NCBI RefSeq assembly: GCF_902168135.1
Contig: NZ_CABHOL010000008.1
Coordinates: 1-64,000 of the forward strand
Reading direction: 5' to 3'
DNA: 64,000 nucleotides
Source: an uncultured Fluviicola sp.
GTDB lineage: Bacteria > Bacteroidota > Bacteroidia > Flavobacteriales_D > Crocinitomicaceae
Each line of letters starts with the position of its first letter. Positions within the stretch are counted from its first letter, which is position 1. The notes beneath the pieces were generated by a model, which was not told the DNA's origin, ran no database searches, and saw only the letters and a list, made by a program, of their open reading frames with translations. A program made the translations under genes and the position numbers. Positions 33,886 through 42,895 of the stretch are shown here, piece after piece.

Positions 33886-35634
33886 ATGAGCTTTTTAAAA
33901 CATTTACTCTTCACCGCTTGTATCCTTTTTTCTACTGTTTGCAACGCACAAAACCGGAATAAATCAGTTCGTGAGCTCAATCATGTAATCGAATTAATGA
34001 ATGCCTTCAGTCAGTGTCACCAGGATTGGTATTTCGATGCACTTCAACTACAGAAAGCACTTCACATGAGCGCTCAAAGGGTAAATGAGAATTATTTCTA
34101 CTGCAGCAAAACACAACACAGCGGACTTTTAAGCTATACAGATATTGAGCAGGACTTTCGCTTTAAAGAGATTACCCCCAACAAGGAGAACCAGATTCCG
34201 GCTTACCAGGCAGATTACATTCCATGGCTGAAAGCACGTGAAACAGTTTTAAACATACAGGCAAAACCCAAAAGCGAATACACTTCATTTGGTGCAATAC
34301 TTGATAAATACCTGGCTTCAACAGATAGCTTATACAGTATTCATGAAGAACTGATCAACTATGTTTCGGAGAAAAAATACCGGTCTGACACTCAATTCCA
34401 AACAGCTAAAAAGATTTTAAGAGCGCATGAACGTTTCTTCAAAGAATGCTATTCCCGGTTGAAAGAATTGGACAATGCTTTGGTAGCATACTGCAATTTC
34501 CATTATCCACCATTCCAAACTCATAAAGAATTGCAACAAGGACTCCAGGAGTTGAACCTGACGATGAATACATTAACAAACTGGGAAAAAGAATTGTATG
34601 CCGAAAATCTTTCCAATAATGCGAAATACGATGCCAAAATCAGGCAGTTGAATGCAACAGGTTTGAAAAACGATTCACTTTACCTTTACAAAACGCGCGG
34701 ATATGGTGTTTTGCGCAGTGGATTCTGGCTTCATACACGCTACCGTACTTTTTATACATCCATGCAGAGCAGGCTTTATTGGTTTGCCACTTCCAAATAC
34801 GCAACGGAACCTTACGTCAAGAAATCTCAGCAGGCTTACAATGAGTTTGTTCGAAGTTACAACGCAGTTGTAGAAGATTACAACGATTACATTGCAATTG
34901 CCGACGGACTAACGTTTCGCAAAACCTCTGACTGCTGTCTCTCCCCTTCCGAGATCGATACGAACCAAAACGTGCTTCTAATGGCTCCGAGATTGATTTA
35001 TAAATTCGAATATTCGGAAGAAATACCCCCATCCATTCCGAAGGATTCTGCTTCAGTAACTGCCAATCTCAGTAATGAAGAATTGCTGATACAAAAAGCA
35101 GCTCCGCATCATTTGGTTTATTTGCTGGACGCTTCCTCTTCCATGAACGAATCCGGGAAATTGGCGCATTTGAAGGAGCATGCAACAAACCTGGTCAGGA
35201 TACAACGTGAAGTGGACCGCATTTCAGTTGTTACCTTTTCCGGGAAATCAGATATCCTGCTGCAATCTGTTCCCTGCAACCAGAAAAAGCATATCCACGA
35301 AAAAATCGAACGCATACACGCTTTCGGTCAAACAAACATTCAACGCGGATTTGAAACAGTGAAAACACTCCTGGCTTCCGACAAACTGGAAAAAGGTGTA
35401 AATGCGGTATTGCTGCTGACGGATGGTGAATTTGTCTTAAACAGCGAAACCCAGGCTATTTTAAATGAATTCAAAGCCGGCAATATTCCTGTTTACTTTA
35501 TTTACCTGGGAAAACCTTTGAACAAAAAGGAAACAAAAGCTTTCCGGAAGACTTACACTGATATGGGAGTGATTTTATACGACACGAACAAGATTGATCT
35601 GAAAGAAGCTTTGTTGAAGATTGCTACAGAATGA
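33886..35634 (+). CDS. secreted von Willebrand factor A domain protein
   Basis: 582 residues. Signal peptide 1-21 (ending CNAQ). A long helical region (about 25-380) without recognised domain precedes a C-terminal vWA domain (about 405-580): VYLLDASSSMNES is the MIDAS DxSxS, GQTNIQRGFETV gives the Thr, and LLLTDGEF the Asp. vWA domains bind proteins in a metal-dependent way. No sorting domain or lipobox, so probably periplasmic. ATG 33886 follows a TTG by one codon; the ATG is taken. It is a single gene. Confidence 0.82.
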   Translation: MSFLKHLLFTACILFSTVCNAQNRNKSVRELNHVIELMNAFSQCHQDWYFDALQLQKALHMSAQRVNENYFYCSKTQHSGLLSYTDIEQDFRFKEITPNKENQIPAYQADYIPWLKARETVLNIQAKPKSEYTSFGAILDKYLASTDSLYSIHEELINYVSEKKYRSDTQFQTAKKILRAHERFFKECYSRLKELDNALVAYCNFHYPPFQTHKELQQGLQELNLTMNTLTNWEKELYAENLSNNAKYDAKIRQLNATGLKNDSLYLYKTRGYGVLRSGFWLHTRYRTFYTSMQSRLYWFATSKYATEPYVKKSQQAYNEFVRSYNAVVEDYNDYIAIADGLTFRKTSDCCLSPSEIDTNQNVLLMAPRLIYKFEYSEEIPPSIPKDSASVTANLSNEELLIQKAAPHHLVYLLDASSSMNESGKLAHLKEHATNLVRIQREVDRISVVTFSGKSDILLQSVPCNQKKHIHEKIERIHAFGQTNIQRGFETVKTLLASDKLEKGVNAVLLLTDGEFVLNSETQAILNEFKAGNIPVYFIYLGKPLNKKETKAFRKTYTDMGVILYDTNKIDLKEALLKIATE

Positions 35635-35655
35635 CTTAAATTATGCAGTAAACTA

Positions 35656-35683
35656 GTAGGGTTGAAAAATTTTTCGCCTCTAC
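35656..35683. repeat. GTAGGGG-type palindrome, second copy
   Basis: GTAGGGTTGAAAAA against TTTTTCGCCTCTAC, the same layout as 2052-2088 with a few changes, mostly tolerated by G-U pairing. It separates two convergent genes and probably terminates both. Confidence 0.6.
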
Positions 35684-35688
35684 TATCC

Positions 35689-36327
35689 TTAAAAACGGTA
35701 GCCAATACCTGTAGAAGCAATCCAGCTGAATTTAGCGTTTGGCCTATGTTTTGAAGTATATTCCACTTGCTCCGAATCGATATTATAAAGGACAGATTCG
35801 GTATGGGAAAAAGAAGTTCCTGCGCCACAACTTACAAAAGCAGTGAGTTGTTTCCAGATTCGTACATCAACCCCAAAACCTCCGTAAACACTTAGGTAAT
35901 GCGTTTTTCTATCCCATTCTCCGCGGAAATTGTAATCGATTTGCGGACCGTATGCAAGCATCTCTCCGCTGATGTAATCATAGTTATAAGCAATATGTGA
36001 ATACCCGTACTCTGCTCCTGCCTGTGCAAAAAGACGTGTTCTCTTCGCTTCAGACATGAAATAATAACGGAATGATGCATCGATAATCAGCTGCTTATTG
36101 CGCACATAGAAGGTTGATTTTTCACGAAACATTCTCTTATAGTCAAATCGTGGGCCTGCAGAAAGCATCCACCTGCGAGAATTCAAAGTCAGAGCAGGAC
36201 TAATCCCATGGGCTTCGCTACTTGAAAAAACAGAAGAGATTTGAATTCCGGGTCTTAAACGATCAGTGGTTTCCTGTCCGTATGAAAGGGTACTAAAAAG
36301 AGCAATTAAAAAGGCGAAACGGTTCAT
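35689..36327 (-). CDS. hypothetical outer membrane beta-barrel protein
   Basis: 212 residues with signal peptide (1-17, ending SYGQ) and alternating amphipathic strands (RPGIQISSVFSS, RWMLSAGPRFDY, TRLFAQAGAEYGYSH), ending in Phe (TGIGYRF), the usual C-terminal signature of outer membrane barrels. No specific family was recognised. It is alone between a palindrome and the LolA-like gene. Confidence 0.62.
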   Translation of the reverse strand: MNRFAFLIALFSTLSYGQETTDRLRPGIQISSVFSSSEAHGISPALTLNSRRWMLSAGPRFDYKRMFREKSTFYVRNKQLIIDASFRYYFMSEAKRTRLFAQAGAEYGYSHIAYNYDYISGEMLAYGPQIDYNFRGEWDRKTHYLSVYGGFGVDVRIWKQLTAFVSCGAGTSFSHTESVLYNIDSEQVEYTSKHRPNAKFSWIASTGIGYRF

Positions 36328-36499
36328 AATGATTAATTTAATGCATTACAACGCGCCGGCGCACTATTTATTTTAGGCAGTATTTTGAAATTCACACATC
36401 CTGGTAGCCTTAAAAGCCAGACTGCGGCGTCAAGCGTTTTTCATCTTGATAATTCCCCTTTTTAGAACTGCACTGACGCTTGTTCTGTATCAAAAGTTA

Positions 36500-37225
36500 T
36501 CACTTTTTCTTATCCTTAAAAATAGCATCACTCAATCCGCCATTGACTTTGTAATCGCTCAAAGTAATCGTAATCGTTCCTTTTGTACGCTTTTTCTCCT
36601 TAGCCTTTTTTGGATCCGTGGAAGTTTTATTAATATCTGCAGCAACGCTTTTAGGCATTTTGAATTTCTTCACATCGATTTCGAACTTCAATTCACTGGG
36701 CAGGCCGTATCTCAATTGCGATCCGTACTTAAAATCGGTTTTTACCGTTCCATTTGTTTGCGTTGTAACCTGCGAACGCATGATCACCGAGTTTTTTTGA
36801 TCGACCCAAATCTTCGCCAATACGATTTCTCCGGAGGCTGCATTCGGAATGATATTAATAAGGCGTGTATCCGTACCATTGATTTTCAGTGAATCACCGA
36901 ACACAGCCGAGTATTTGGATTTATCGGACAAAAATGTATTCAATTCCGTAAAACCCTGCTTCGGCAAAATGGTAATTCCTTTCGATTCGATTTTCACTTT
37001 ATCCTTCTGCTTGAAATAGATCTTGGCATTGGAAGGCATGATCTTGATCATCGGAATGTCTGCATCTATGTGCGCATTGACCGTATAATCTTTGACGGAA
37101 GTGATCTTCGCATTGATCTTATCAATGACTTTTTCCGGTTCTTGTGCAAATCCCCCCCCGAAGGCTGCAAACAGGAAACCAAACAAGAGGAAGTATTGCT
37201 TTCGATGATTTTGGACTTTTTTCAT
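36500..37225 (-). CDS. LolA-like outer membrane lipoprotein carrier family protein
   Basis: 241 residues with signal peptide (1-27, ending GFAQ). The half-barrel LolA/LolB-like pattern is suggested by VIDKINAKITSVKDYTVNAHI, IYFKQKDKVKIESKGIT and AKIWVDQKNSVIMRSQV. Such proteins carry lipoproteins or lipids through the periplasm. It begins one base inside the stop of an ABC-2 permease gene, so ATPase, permease and this protein form one operon; the three may handle one envelope substrate. Confidence 0.68.
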   Translation of the reverse strand: MKKVQNHRKQYFLLFGFLFAAFGGGFAQEPEKVIDKINAKITSVKDYTVNAHIDADIPMIKIMPSNAKIYFKQKDKVKIESKGITILPKQGFTELNTFLSDKSKYSAVFGDSLKINGTDTRLINIIPNAASGEIVLAKIWVDQKNSVIMRSQVTTQTNGTVKTDFKYGSQLRYGLPSELKFEIDVKKFKMPKSVAADINKTSTDPKKAKEKKRTKGTITITLSDYKVNGGLSDAIFKDKKK

Positions 37226-38067
37226 TACGATGTGATGTCTTTTCTGTTAAACTTAAATAAGGTAATTCCGACAAGCAGTACAATATGTGTGAGTAAAATG
37301 ACGATAGAATTGATAATGTCATCAAAAGGTACGGGATCTTCGAAGAAACTTCGCCAGGAAGCCATGTGTGTCGTAAACAGATACGGTTTGATAGTATCGA
37401 AAACAGTAACATCCAAACTCCCGATAATGGTAAAAATGATGATAATTGCCATGGTTGCAACGATCGGGCCTATGGAATTCTCTGCAAAGGCCGATAAACA
37501 GATCGAAAGTGTTGCAACTGTGAGCAAGGACAAATAAGCCACACAAAATGCCAGTCCGAAACGCCATAAAATATCAGCTTCGGGTAAAATGACCAGTCCG
37601 TCGCTGTTTAACACCATTAAATCCCCGGATCCGAATACCAGGTGAGAAACCAGCAGGGACAATATTCCCAGCCAAAGTGTAATAACCAGCGTATAAATGG
37701 CCCCGGCGATGAATTTGGAAAGGACAATCTGAGTCCGTGAAATGGGTTTGCTGGCCAGCATGCGGATTGTTCCCATTGCTGCTTCCCCGGAAATGAGATC
37801 TCCCGTTACCAAAGCGATCAATAATGGAATGTGGACCACCAGCATCTGCAAAATGATAAAGGCAATGAGGTTTCCGTTTACCAATTTCCCGTTGAACGAA
37901 AGTGTTTGTTCGAAACTGGCCGTCACGAAAGAAACCATGGATTCTCCATCCGCCTTCATGGCAAAGATGATTAAACCGATCAAGACCGTTAAAGCTCCTA
38001 ATCCCAGATAACTCCGGGGTTTTGATACGATCTTAATGAACTCGTTGTACGTATTTTTGAAAAGCAT
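37225..38067 (-). CDS. ABC-2 type transporter permease
   Basis: 280 residues, six predicted membrane helices (starting about 20, 65, 105, 135, 170 and 245). GEAAMGTIRMLASKPISRTQIVLSKF (about 92-117) is the typical ABC-2 loop before the third helix. It works with the ATPase encoded directly upstream (1-base overlap). The substrate is unknown. Confidence 0.87.
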   Translation of the reverse strand: MLFKNTYNEFIKIVSKPRSYLGLGALTVLIGLIIFAMKADGESMVSFVTASFEQTLSFNGKLVNGNLIAFIILQMLVVHIPLLIALVTGDLISGEAAMGTIRMLASKPISRTQIVLSKFIAGAIYTLVITLWLGILSLLVSHLVFGSGDLMVLNSDGLVILPEADILWRFGLAFCVAYLSLLTVATLSICLSAFAENSIGPIVATMAIIIIFTIIGSLDVTVFDTIKPYLFTTHMASWRSFFEDPVPFDDIINSIVILLTHIVLLVGITLFKFNRKDITS

Positions 38068-38981
38068 CAGGATTGAATGGTTTTAATGAAATAATCTTCC
38101 AGTTTGCGTTTTGGCTCCACGGCATGAATGGTAAACCCGGCTAATACCAGTTCTTTTGTCAGATCCGGAATGCGTTTTTTTGAAATCAATACTTCCAGCT
38201 CCTTTGCAGAAGTGCGGGTTATTTCGGCAGGATTAAACCTGGATCGGACCAATTCGAGAGCCGAATCTACCGAATCGATCTCAATGCGTACCATGGTCTC
38301 TTCACTGTTCAATAATTCGTCCACTGAACCTTCCACGATGGATCTTCCCTGGTTGATAATGACCATGCGGTTGGCGATCAATTCAATCTCTGACAATTGG
38401 TGTGAAGAGAGCAAAATGGTTTTGTTCTGTTCGTTCTTCAGCCGCAGGATCAGGTTCCGGATTTCAATAATTCCCTGTGGGTCCAATCCGGTCGTCGGTT
38501 CATCCAAAATAATCAGCTCCGGTTTGTGCAGCAAAGTTTGGGCTATGCCCAGACGCTGTTTCATACCATGGGAAAATCCTTTTACCTTGTGTTTCGCGCG
38601 ATCTCCAAGCCCAACAAAATCGAGCATTTCATGAATTTCCTTCTTTGAAACATCGGCCCCGGAAATACGTGCAAAGATTTCCAGGTTCTTTTGTGCCGAG
38701 AGGTATTTGTAGAAATCCGGCTTTTCAATAATACTTCCAATGTTTGCCAGGATCTCCGAACGATTTCTTTGCAGGGACTTATCGAATAGTTCGATGCTTC
38801 CGTTGTCCGGACTAATGAGTGACAATAAACAGCGGATGGTGGTACTTTTGCCGGCTCCGTTTGGTCCTAAAAAGCCAAAGACATCTCCTTTATGAACCGT
38901 AAAGGAAACATTTTTGACTGCTTCGAAGGACCCGAATTTCTTGGACAAATTCCGGACTTTGATAATGGTTTGCTGTTCCAT
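38067..38981 (-). CDS. ABC transporter ATP-binding protein
   Basis: 304 residues: Walker A GPNGAGKST (about 40-48), signature FSHGMKQRLGIAQTLL (about 135-150) with the FSHGM form of the C-loop common in ABC-2 exporters, Walker B LIILDEPTTGLDP (about 157-169) and H-loop SSHQLSE. A C-terminal region of about 80 residues (225-304) is typical of this export group. It is the first gene of the operon with the permease and LolA-like protein. ATG 38981 begins MEQQTIIKVRN; an 8-residue extension is possible. Confidence 0.9.
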   Translation of the reverse strand: MEQQTIIKVRNLSKKFGSFEAVKNVSFTVHKGDVFGFLGPNGAGKSTTIRCLLSLISPDNGSIELFDKSLQRNRSEILANIGSIIEKPDFYKYLSAQKNLEIFARISGADVSKKEIHEMLDFVGLGDRAKHKVKGFSHGMKQRLGIAQTLLHKPELIILDEPTTGLDPQGIIEIRNLILRLKNEQNKTILLSSHQLSEIELIANRMVIINQGRSIVEGSVDELLNSEETMVRIEIDSVDSALELVRSRFNPAEITRTSAKELEVLISKKRIPDLTKELVLAGFTIHAVEPKRKLEDYFIKTIQS

Positions 38982-39137
38982 AAATCGATACAGATTAGTT
39001 GTCAAAAAGACACTTAAAATTACGCATTATCCGAATTCGTTAAACCTGATTTTTTTAAAAATCGGTGAATGGTATCTGTATAGCGGTACACTGTTCTTTC
39101 TCCGATTATCTTAACAAATCCGACGCCATCTTTGCGA

Positions 39138-39285
39138 TCAAGGGGAAACCCTGAGCTGGCTTTTAAACGAAAAACCAGGAATCAGTAACTTGCTGAAAAT
39201 CAAATGGACCATTTGAAAATCACCATTCAAAACCCTCTGAAAGCCACTATTTCAAAGCACTTTTCAGGCACAGGGGTTACCCCTG
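39138..39285. promoter_or_regulatory. intergenic region with GGGGAAACCC and CAGGGG dyad motifs
   Basis: The gene-free stretch 38982-39345 lies between the divergent ABC operon and a T9SS-secreted protein. It contains AAGGGGAAACCCT near 39139 and the dyad CAGGGGTTACCCCTG at 39271-39285. A TAGTTTCG box, close to the Bacteroidota -7 form, is at 39324-39331, 14 bases before the ATG at 39346. AGGGGAAACCCT recurs on the minus strand upstream of the kinase operon (44951-44962), so it may be an operator. Confidence 0.45.
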
Positions 39286-39345
39286 ATTTAATTACTCGGA
39301 GAAATTCCGGTCTACAAAAGGCCTAGTTTCGTCAAAAATCTAAAC

Positions 39346-41520
39346 ATGAAAAAAAATTACTTCAGCGGCTTGCTTCTCGGCTTGCTAACCACTTTCACCG
39401 GACACTCCCAAACCTTTTCAGGTTACGGGAGCACACCGAGTAATGACGATTACAACCCCATCAATTATTCCAATGACACGATGTATTATACCTTCAATAC
39501 ATTACCCGCAGGAGCTTACCAAGACGCGGTCATGACTATTGATGGTTCAGCATATTTTGATGGTGGTTCATATAACGTATTTGGCCCCGGATTGGTACTT
39601 CTTGGTACTTTCAGCTATAATTCCGGCACCTGTGCTCCTTTCTCGGCGCAGCTTACAATCCCTTTTTCAACTATTAATTCTTACGGCGGAAGTGCTGTCA
39701 TCAAGCTGGTAAAGCAAGGAAATGTATATCCGTATTGTTCATCCAGCAGAGCACGCGTCGAGCTGGAATACAACTATTGTTTAACCGGTGTTCCTTCTCA
39801 ACAAGCAAGTTTCTCATTAACAGATAGTCTTTTTTGTCATTCCGAAGGCCCGTTCAATTTGGTTGGATCTCCAACCGGTGGTACTTTCAGTGGTATGGGA
39901 ATTACGAACAATACACTTGATCTGAGTACATTACCTGGTGGTTTCGGAATTTATAACATCACATATACGCTTACCGAAGCTAACGGATGCTATACACAAG
40001 ACAACGCCCAATTCACTGTGCTTGAAAATCCGGCGGACGAATCGAAAGTAGTATGTGAAAACGCATGGACAGTACTCGATAACGGAAACAACGTAAAGGT
40101 GTATGCCACAGATGTCAACTTATTGAACATACTTGGAACCGGAAACATTATGATGCTACCTCCCATCACATCCAACCCAACAGAGCTGTATACTGCAACC
40201 GTTTCGGTTCCTTACCAATATGAACTGACGGCTATAGACACCAGCAATTTTCAAACCATTGATCACGAGCAAATTAACGGAGATGACCGCGGCGGAATAG
40301 CGGTAACTTCAAACTACGTATACATTGTCGGAGATAATGCTACAGCCCGATTCGACCTGAACCTACAAAACGGGATTGATCTGCCTAAACGTGACGGAAT
40401 CTTTACGAATCTGGCATCTTTGAAATTGTATACACTTTACAATACAACAGCGCCATTTACTCCAAACTCTGACAATACGGATGAATTTACCATGAATGCT
40501 TTACGCTCACTCAATGAAGACTTAAGCTATGGAACAGAGATAATCATGCTTTCTCAACCTATTACATTAGGAACTAATGATCAGGGAGTTATGCTTGCTG
40601 GCTACAATGAATTGATTGTTGGAACTGCATACGGAAATTATGATTTTTACCACATTTCTATTTTGAACGGATTGGTTACGCCAATGGGCCAACACACCCT
40701 GAACGTATATGGTTCTGAGAACTGGGCTTCCTGGGGAATGTCGGGATTTGACGGAACAGACCGTCATGCTTATTTCCGGGATGAGGATGATTCAATTGTA
40801 GATTACAACTTTACAACAGATACCTACACAAGCATTCTTTCCATCACCGATTTTTCAGATATGGCCAGTTTTATTGTTCACCCGTCGAACAATCGTTTTT
40901 ATGCGCATTATGAAGGTAGTACATCTACTTTCGGAGGTGATGAGGAAACATTACTTTACTTCGAAGCAACAGACATGGAAATGCAATTAACTGCTACTTC
41001 CGCAAACTTTGGCTGCCCGAGTAAACTGACGCTTACATTCAATACACTTGACCTGGGGGCTGATACAACTGTTTGTTCGGAAGACGGTTTATACATTATC
41101 CCAGGAGGAAACGGTTATACTTCTTATACCTGGAATGGTGTGAACAACAACTTCAATTCTTACCCGGTACAAAACACAGGTGAAGTAGTATTAGCTGTAA
41201 CAGATGACTACAATTGTACACTTACGGACAGCATTTTGGTAACGGTTGTTGACTGTACGGCCGGAATTTCAGAATTAGGAGAATCCTCCATGGAAATCTA
41301 TCCTGTACCGAATAACGGATCGTTCCAGGTTAATTTTGCCGCTTTAACAGAAGAATCTCAATTGGTGATTATCGATGCACAAGGAAAACAAATTACCGAA
41401 AAAACAGTTGCTAAAGGTGAAACAACTGTGGGAATGGACATCCAGGTACAGCCAGGAATTTATTTTGTTCGATTGATTTCTGAAAACGTTGTTACGCAGC
41501 GCGCGATCAGCATTCAATAA
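39346..41520 (+). CDS. secreted protein with T9SS type A sorting domain
   Basis: 724 residues. Signal peptide 1-21 (ending GHSQ). The N-terminal part (about 22-150) is beta-rich, followed by a Cys-rich GxFSG repeat (about 150-230) and a large region of WD-like strands (about 290-560; YVYIVGDNATARFDLN). The last about 75 residues are a T9SS type A sorting domain: MEIYPVPNNGSFQVNF and PGIYFVRLISENVVTQRA. It should be exported by type IX secretion and released or attached to the surface. The ligand or enzyme activity is not recognised. Confidence 0.82.
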   Translation: MKKNYFSGLLLGLLTTFTGHSQTFSGYGSTPSNDDYNPINYSNDTMYYTFNTLPAGAYQDAVMTIDGSAYFDGGSYNVFGPGLVLLGTFSYNSGTCAPFSAQLTIPFSTINSYGGSAVIKLVKQGNVYPYCSSSRARVELEYNYCLTGVPSQQASFSLTDSLFCHSEGPFNLVGSPTGGTFSGMGITNNTLDLSTLPGGFGIYNITYTLTEANGCYTQDNAQFTVLENPADESKVVCENAWTVLDNGNNVKVYATDVNLLNILGTGNIMMLPPITSNPTELYTATVSVPYQYELTAIDTSNFQTIDHEQINGDDRGGIAVTSNYVYIVGDNATARFDLNLQNGIDLPKRDGIFTNLASLKLYTLYNTTAPFTPNSDNTDEFTMNALRSLNEDLSYGTEIIMLSQPITLGTNDQGVMLAGYNELIVGTAYGNYDFYHISILNGLVTPMGQHTLNVYGSENWASWGMSGFDGTDRHAYFRDEDDSIVDYNFTTDTYTSILSITDFSDMASFIVHPSNNRFYAHYEGSTSTFGGDEETLLYFEATDMEMQLTATSANFGCPSKLTLTFNTLDLGADTTVCSEDGLYIIPGGNGYTSYTWNGVNNNFNSYPVQNTGEVVLAVTDDYNCTLTDSILVTVVDCTAGISELGESSMEIYPVPNNGSFQVNFAALTEESQLVIIDAQGKQITEKTVAKGETTVGMDIQVQPGIYFVRLISENVVTQRAISIQ

Positions 41521-41534
41521 TATAAAAACGCATT

Positions 41535-41570
41535 AAAAAAGCCGGTTTGAACATTCAAGCCGGCTTTTTT
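41535..41570. terminator. bidirectional terminator
   Basis: AAAAAAGCCGG (41535-41545) and CCGGCTTTTTT (41560-41570) are the outer parts of a 17-bp stem with a 2-base loop and one G-U pair. It lies between convergent genes and has A and T runs on both sides. Confidence 0.85.
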
Positions 41571-41593
41571 GCTCTTACTTCAAGGTTGGTATA

Positions 41594-41983
41594 TTACCTC
41601 ATGATATAAATAGTTTCGCGTTTCGACCCACATCGGAAATAATAGGTTCCGACAGGCCACGATTCTGTTTCGATCAATTGAGTTCCACTAATTGTTCCCG
41701 AATACATTTCTTCTCCCTGCGCATTCACTAATTCAAACGGAAGTGCTTTTGCCGTTCCACCGATTATTTCAAGTGTCAGGTAATTCGAATTGAAGGTATT
41801 GTGGATATTCATTGTCAGGGAAGCCGACTGATCATTCGATCCGGAAATCTCTCCGGAAAAAGATTGATCAAAAGCAGTTTCCTGGACGAAAAGACACATC
41901 GGAACCGGCTCATATTTCTGAGCAAAAGCAAACATGCTGCTAACTACAACTACTGCTAAACTGAATGATATAAAACGTGCCAT
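41594..41983 (-). CDS. small secreted protein with T9SS-like C-terminal strands
   Basis: 129 residues with signal peptide (1-21, ending AFAQ). The mature part is beta-rich; FELVNAQGEEMYSGTISGTQLIETESWPVGTYYFRCG resembles the end of type A sorting domains (strand, turn, GxYxxR), followed by KRETIYIMR. Start chosen at MARFISFSL, since the frame upstream lacks signal features. It might be a freestanding small sorting-domain protein. No function is known. Confidence 0.58.
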   Translation of the reverse strand: MARFISFSLAVVVVSSMFAFAQKYEPVPMCLFVQETAFDQSFSGEISGSNDQSASLTMNIHNTFNSNYLTLEIIGGTAKALPFELVNAQGEEMYSGTISGTQLIETESWPVGTYYFRCGSKRETIYIMR

Positions 41984-42223
41984 ACTCTTTAATTTTAATG
42001 AACCGTTCCAGCCTGGTGATTGCATATAGACAACAACTATACCAAGCAAAAAAAGTTACATTCCAACCAATGGCAACGAATGCTAAATCGATTTAAAAAC
42101 AAAGCTATCAGAAGTCAAAACCGCTTAAAACCCCTTGTTTTTAAAAGCTTTTTCCTTCTTTACATTTTCTTATTTCGGAAAGACGAGTGCATACCCGGTA
42201 TTTGAAGATCATATGAAAAGATG

Positions 42224-42255
42224 TTCAAATTGAAAACAAGTTTTTTCAATTTGAA
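42224..42255. repeat. AT-rich hairpin downstream of a NarL-type regulator gene, copy 1
   Basis: TTCAAATTGAAAACAAG and TTTTTTCAATTTGAA form a perfect stem with a short loop. It lies 20 bases after the stop of the response regulator gene. A related hairpin, with compensating base changes, follows another NarL-type gene at 57504-57535. It may be a terminator. Confidence 0.5.
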
Positions 42256-42274
42256 AATAAATGCATCACGGATC

Positions 42275-42895
42275 TTACTCCAAACCGTTCTTCAATGCCC
42301 ATTTCAAAAGGACGTTCTTTTCCTTGGGCAATCCCAGTTTTTCAATGATATTGGAACGATGCCCTTCAATGGTTTTTTCTGACAGGAAAAGCATTTCGGC
42401 AATCTGCCTGCTTGTTTTTTGCTGAGCGATCAATTCAATGATCTTTCGTTCCGAGAAAGTGAGCTTATCCAATTCACTGGTTCCTGTTTCACGTACACTT
42501 ACCAGGTCATTCAGAAGAGAATTGCTCACATATTGGTTTCCCTTTGCGACTTCAGTCAAACAGTTTTTCAACTCCACCTGTGCATGCTCTTTCAGGATAT
42601 AACCGTATACTCCGTATTCTTTGGATTTGTTGTAAATAGTCATCTCATTGTGCATTGTCAGGAGAATAACTTTGGTCTTCAATCTTAATTCCTGTATTTT
42701 TTTGGCCACGTCCAGGCCGTCAAGCGCGGGCATGTTAATATCCAAAATAGCAATATCCGGTATGCGGAGCTGGATCATATTCAGGGCCGAAACACCGTTA
42801 GCACAAGTCGCAATAACCTGGTATCCGTATGATTCCACAAAACTCTGAGTTCCCTGAAGGGTAAACGGATGATCGTCTGCAATGATGATTGTCAT
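42275..42895 (-). CDS. NarL/FixJ-type response regulator
   Basis: 206 residues. Receiver domain 1-120: IIIADDHPFTLQGT (acidic pair), ILDINMPALDG (phosphoacceptor Asp, about 52), ILLTMH (Thr) and GYILKEHA (Lys). LuxR-type helix-turn-helix 140-205: LTFSERKIIELIAQQKTSRQIAEML, then SEKTIEGHRSNIIEKLGL. It overlaps the kinase gene by four bases (ATGA), so the kinase should be its partner. The output promoters are not known. Confidence 0.92.
   Translation of the reverse strand: MTIIIADDHPFTLQGTQSFVESYGYQVIATCANGVSALNMIQLRIPDIAILDINMPALDGLDVAKKIQELRLKTKVILLTMHNEMTIYNKSKEYGVYGYILKEHAQVELKNCLTEVAKGNQYVSNSLLNDLVSVRETGTSELDKLTFSERKIIELIAQQKTSRQIAEMLFLSEKTIEGHRSNIIEKLGLPKEKNVLLKWALKNGLE

Noticed and set aside
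36345-36365. GCGCCGGCGC self-complementary site
   Set aside because: Only ten bases, no partner copy and no clear relation to the nearby genes.
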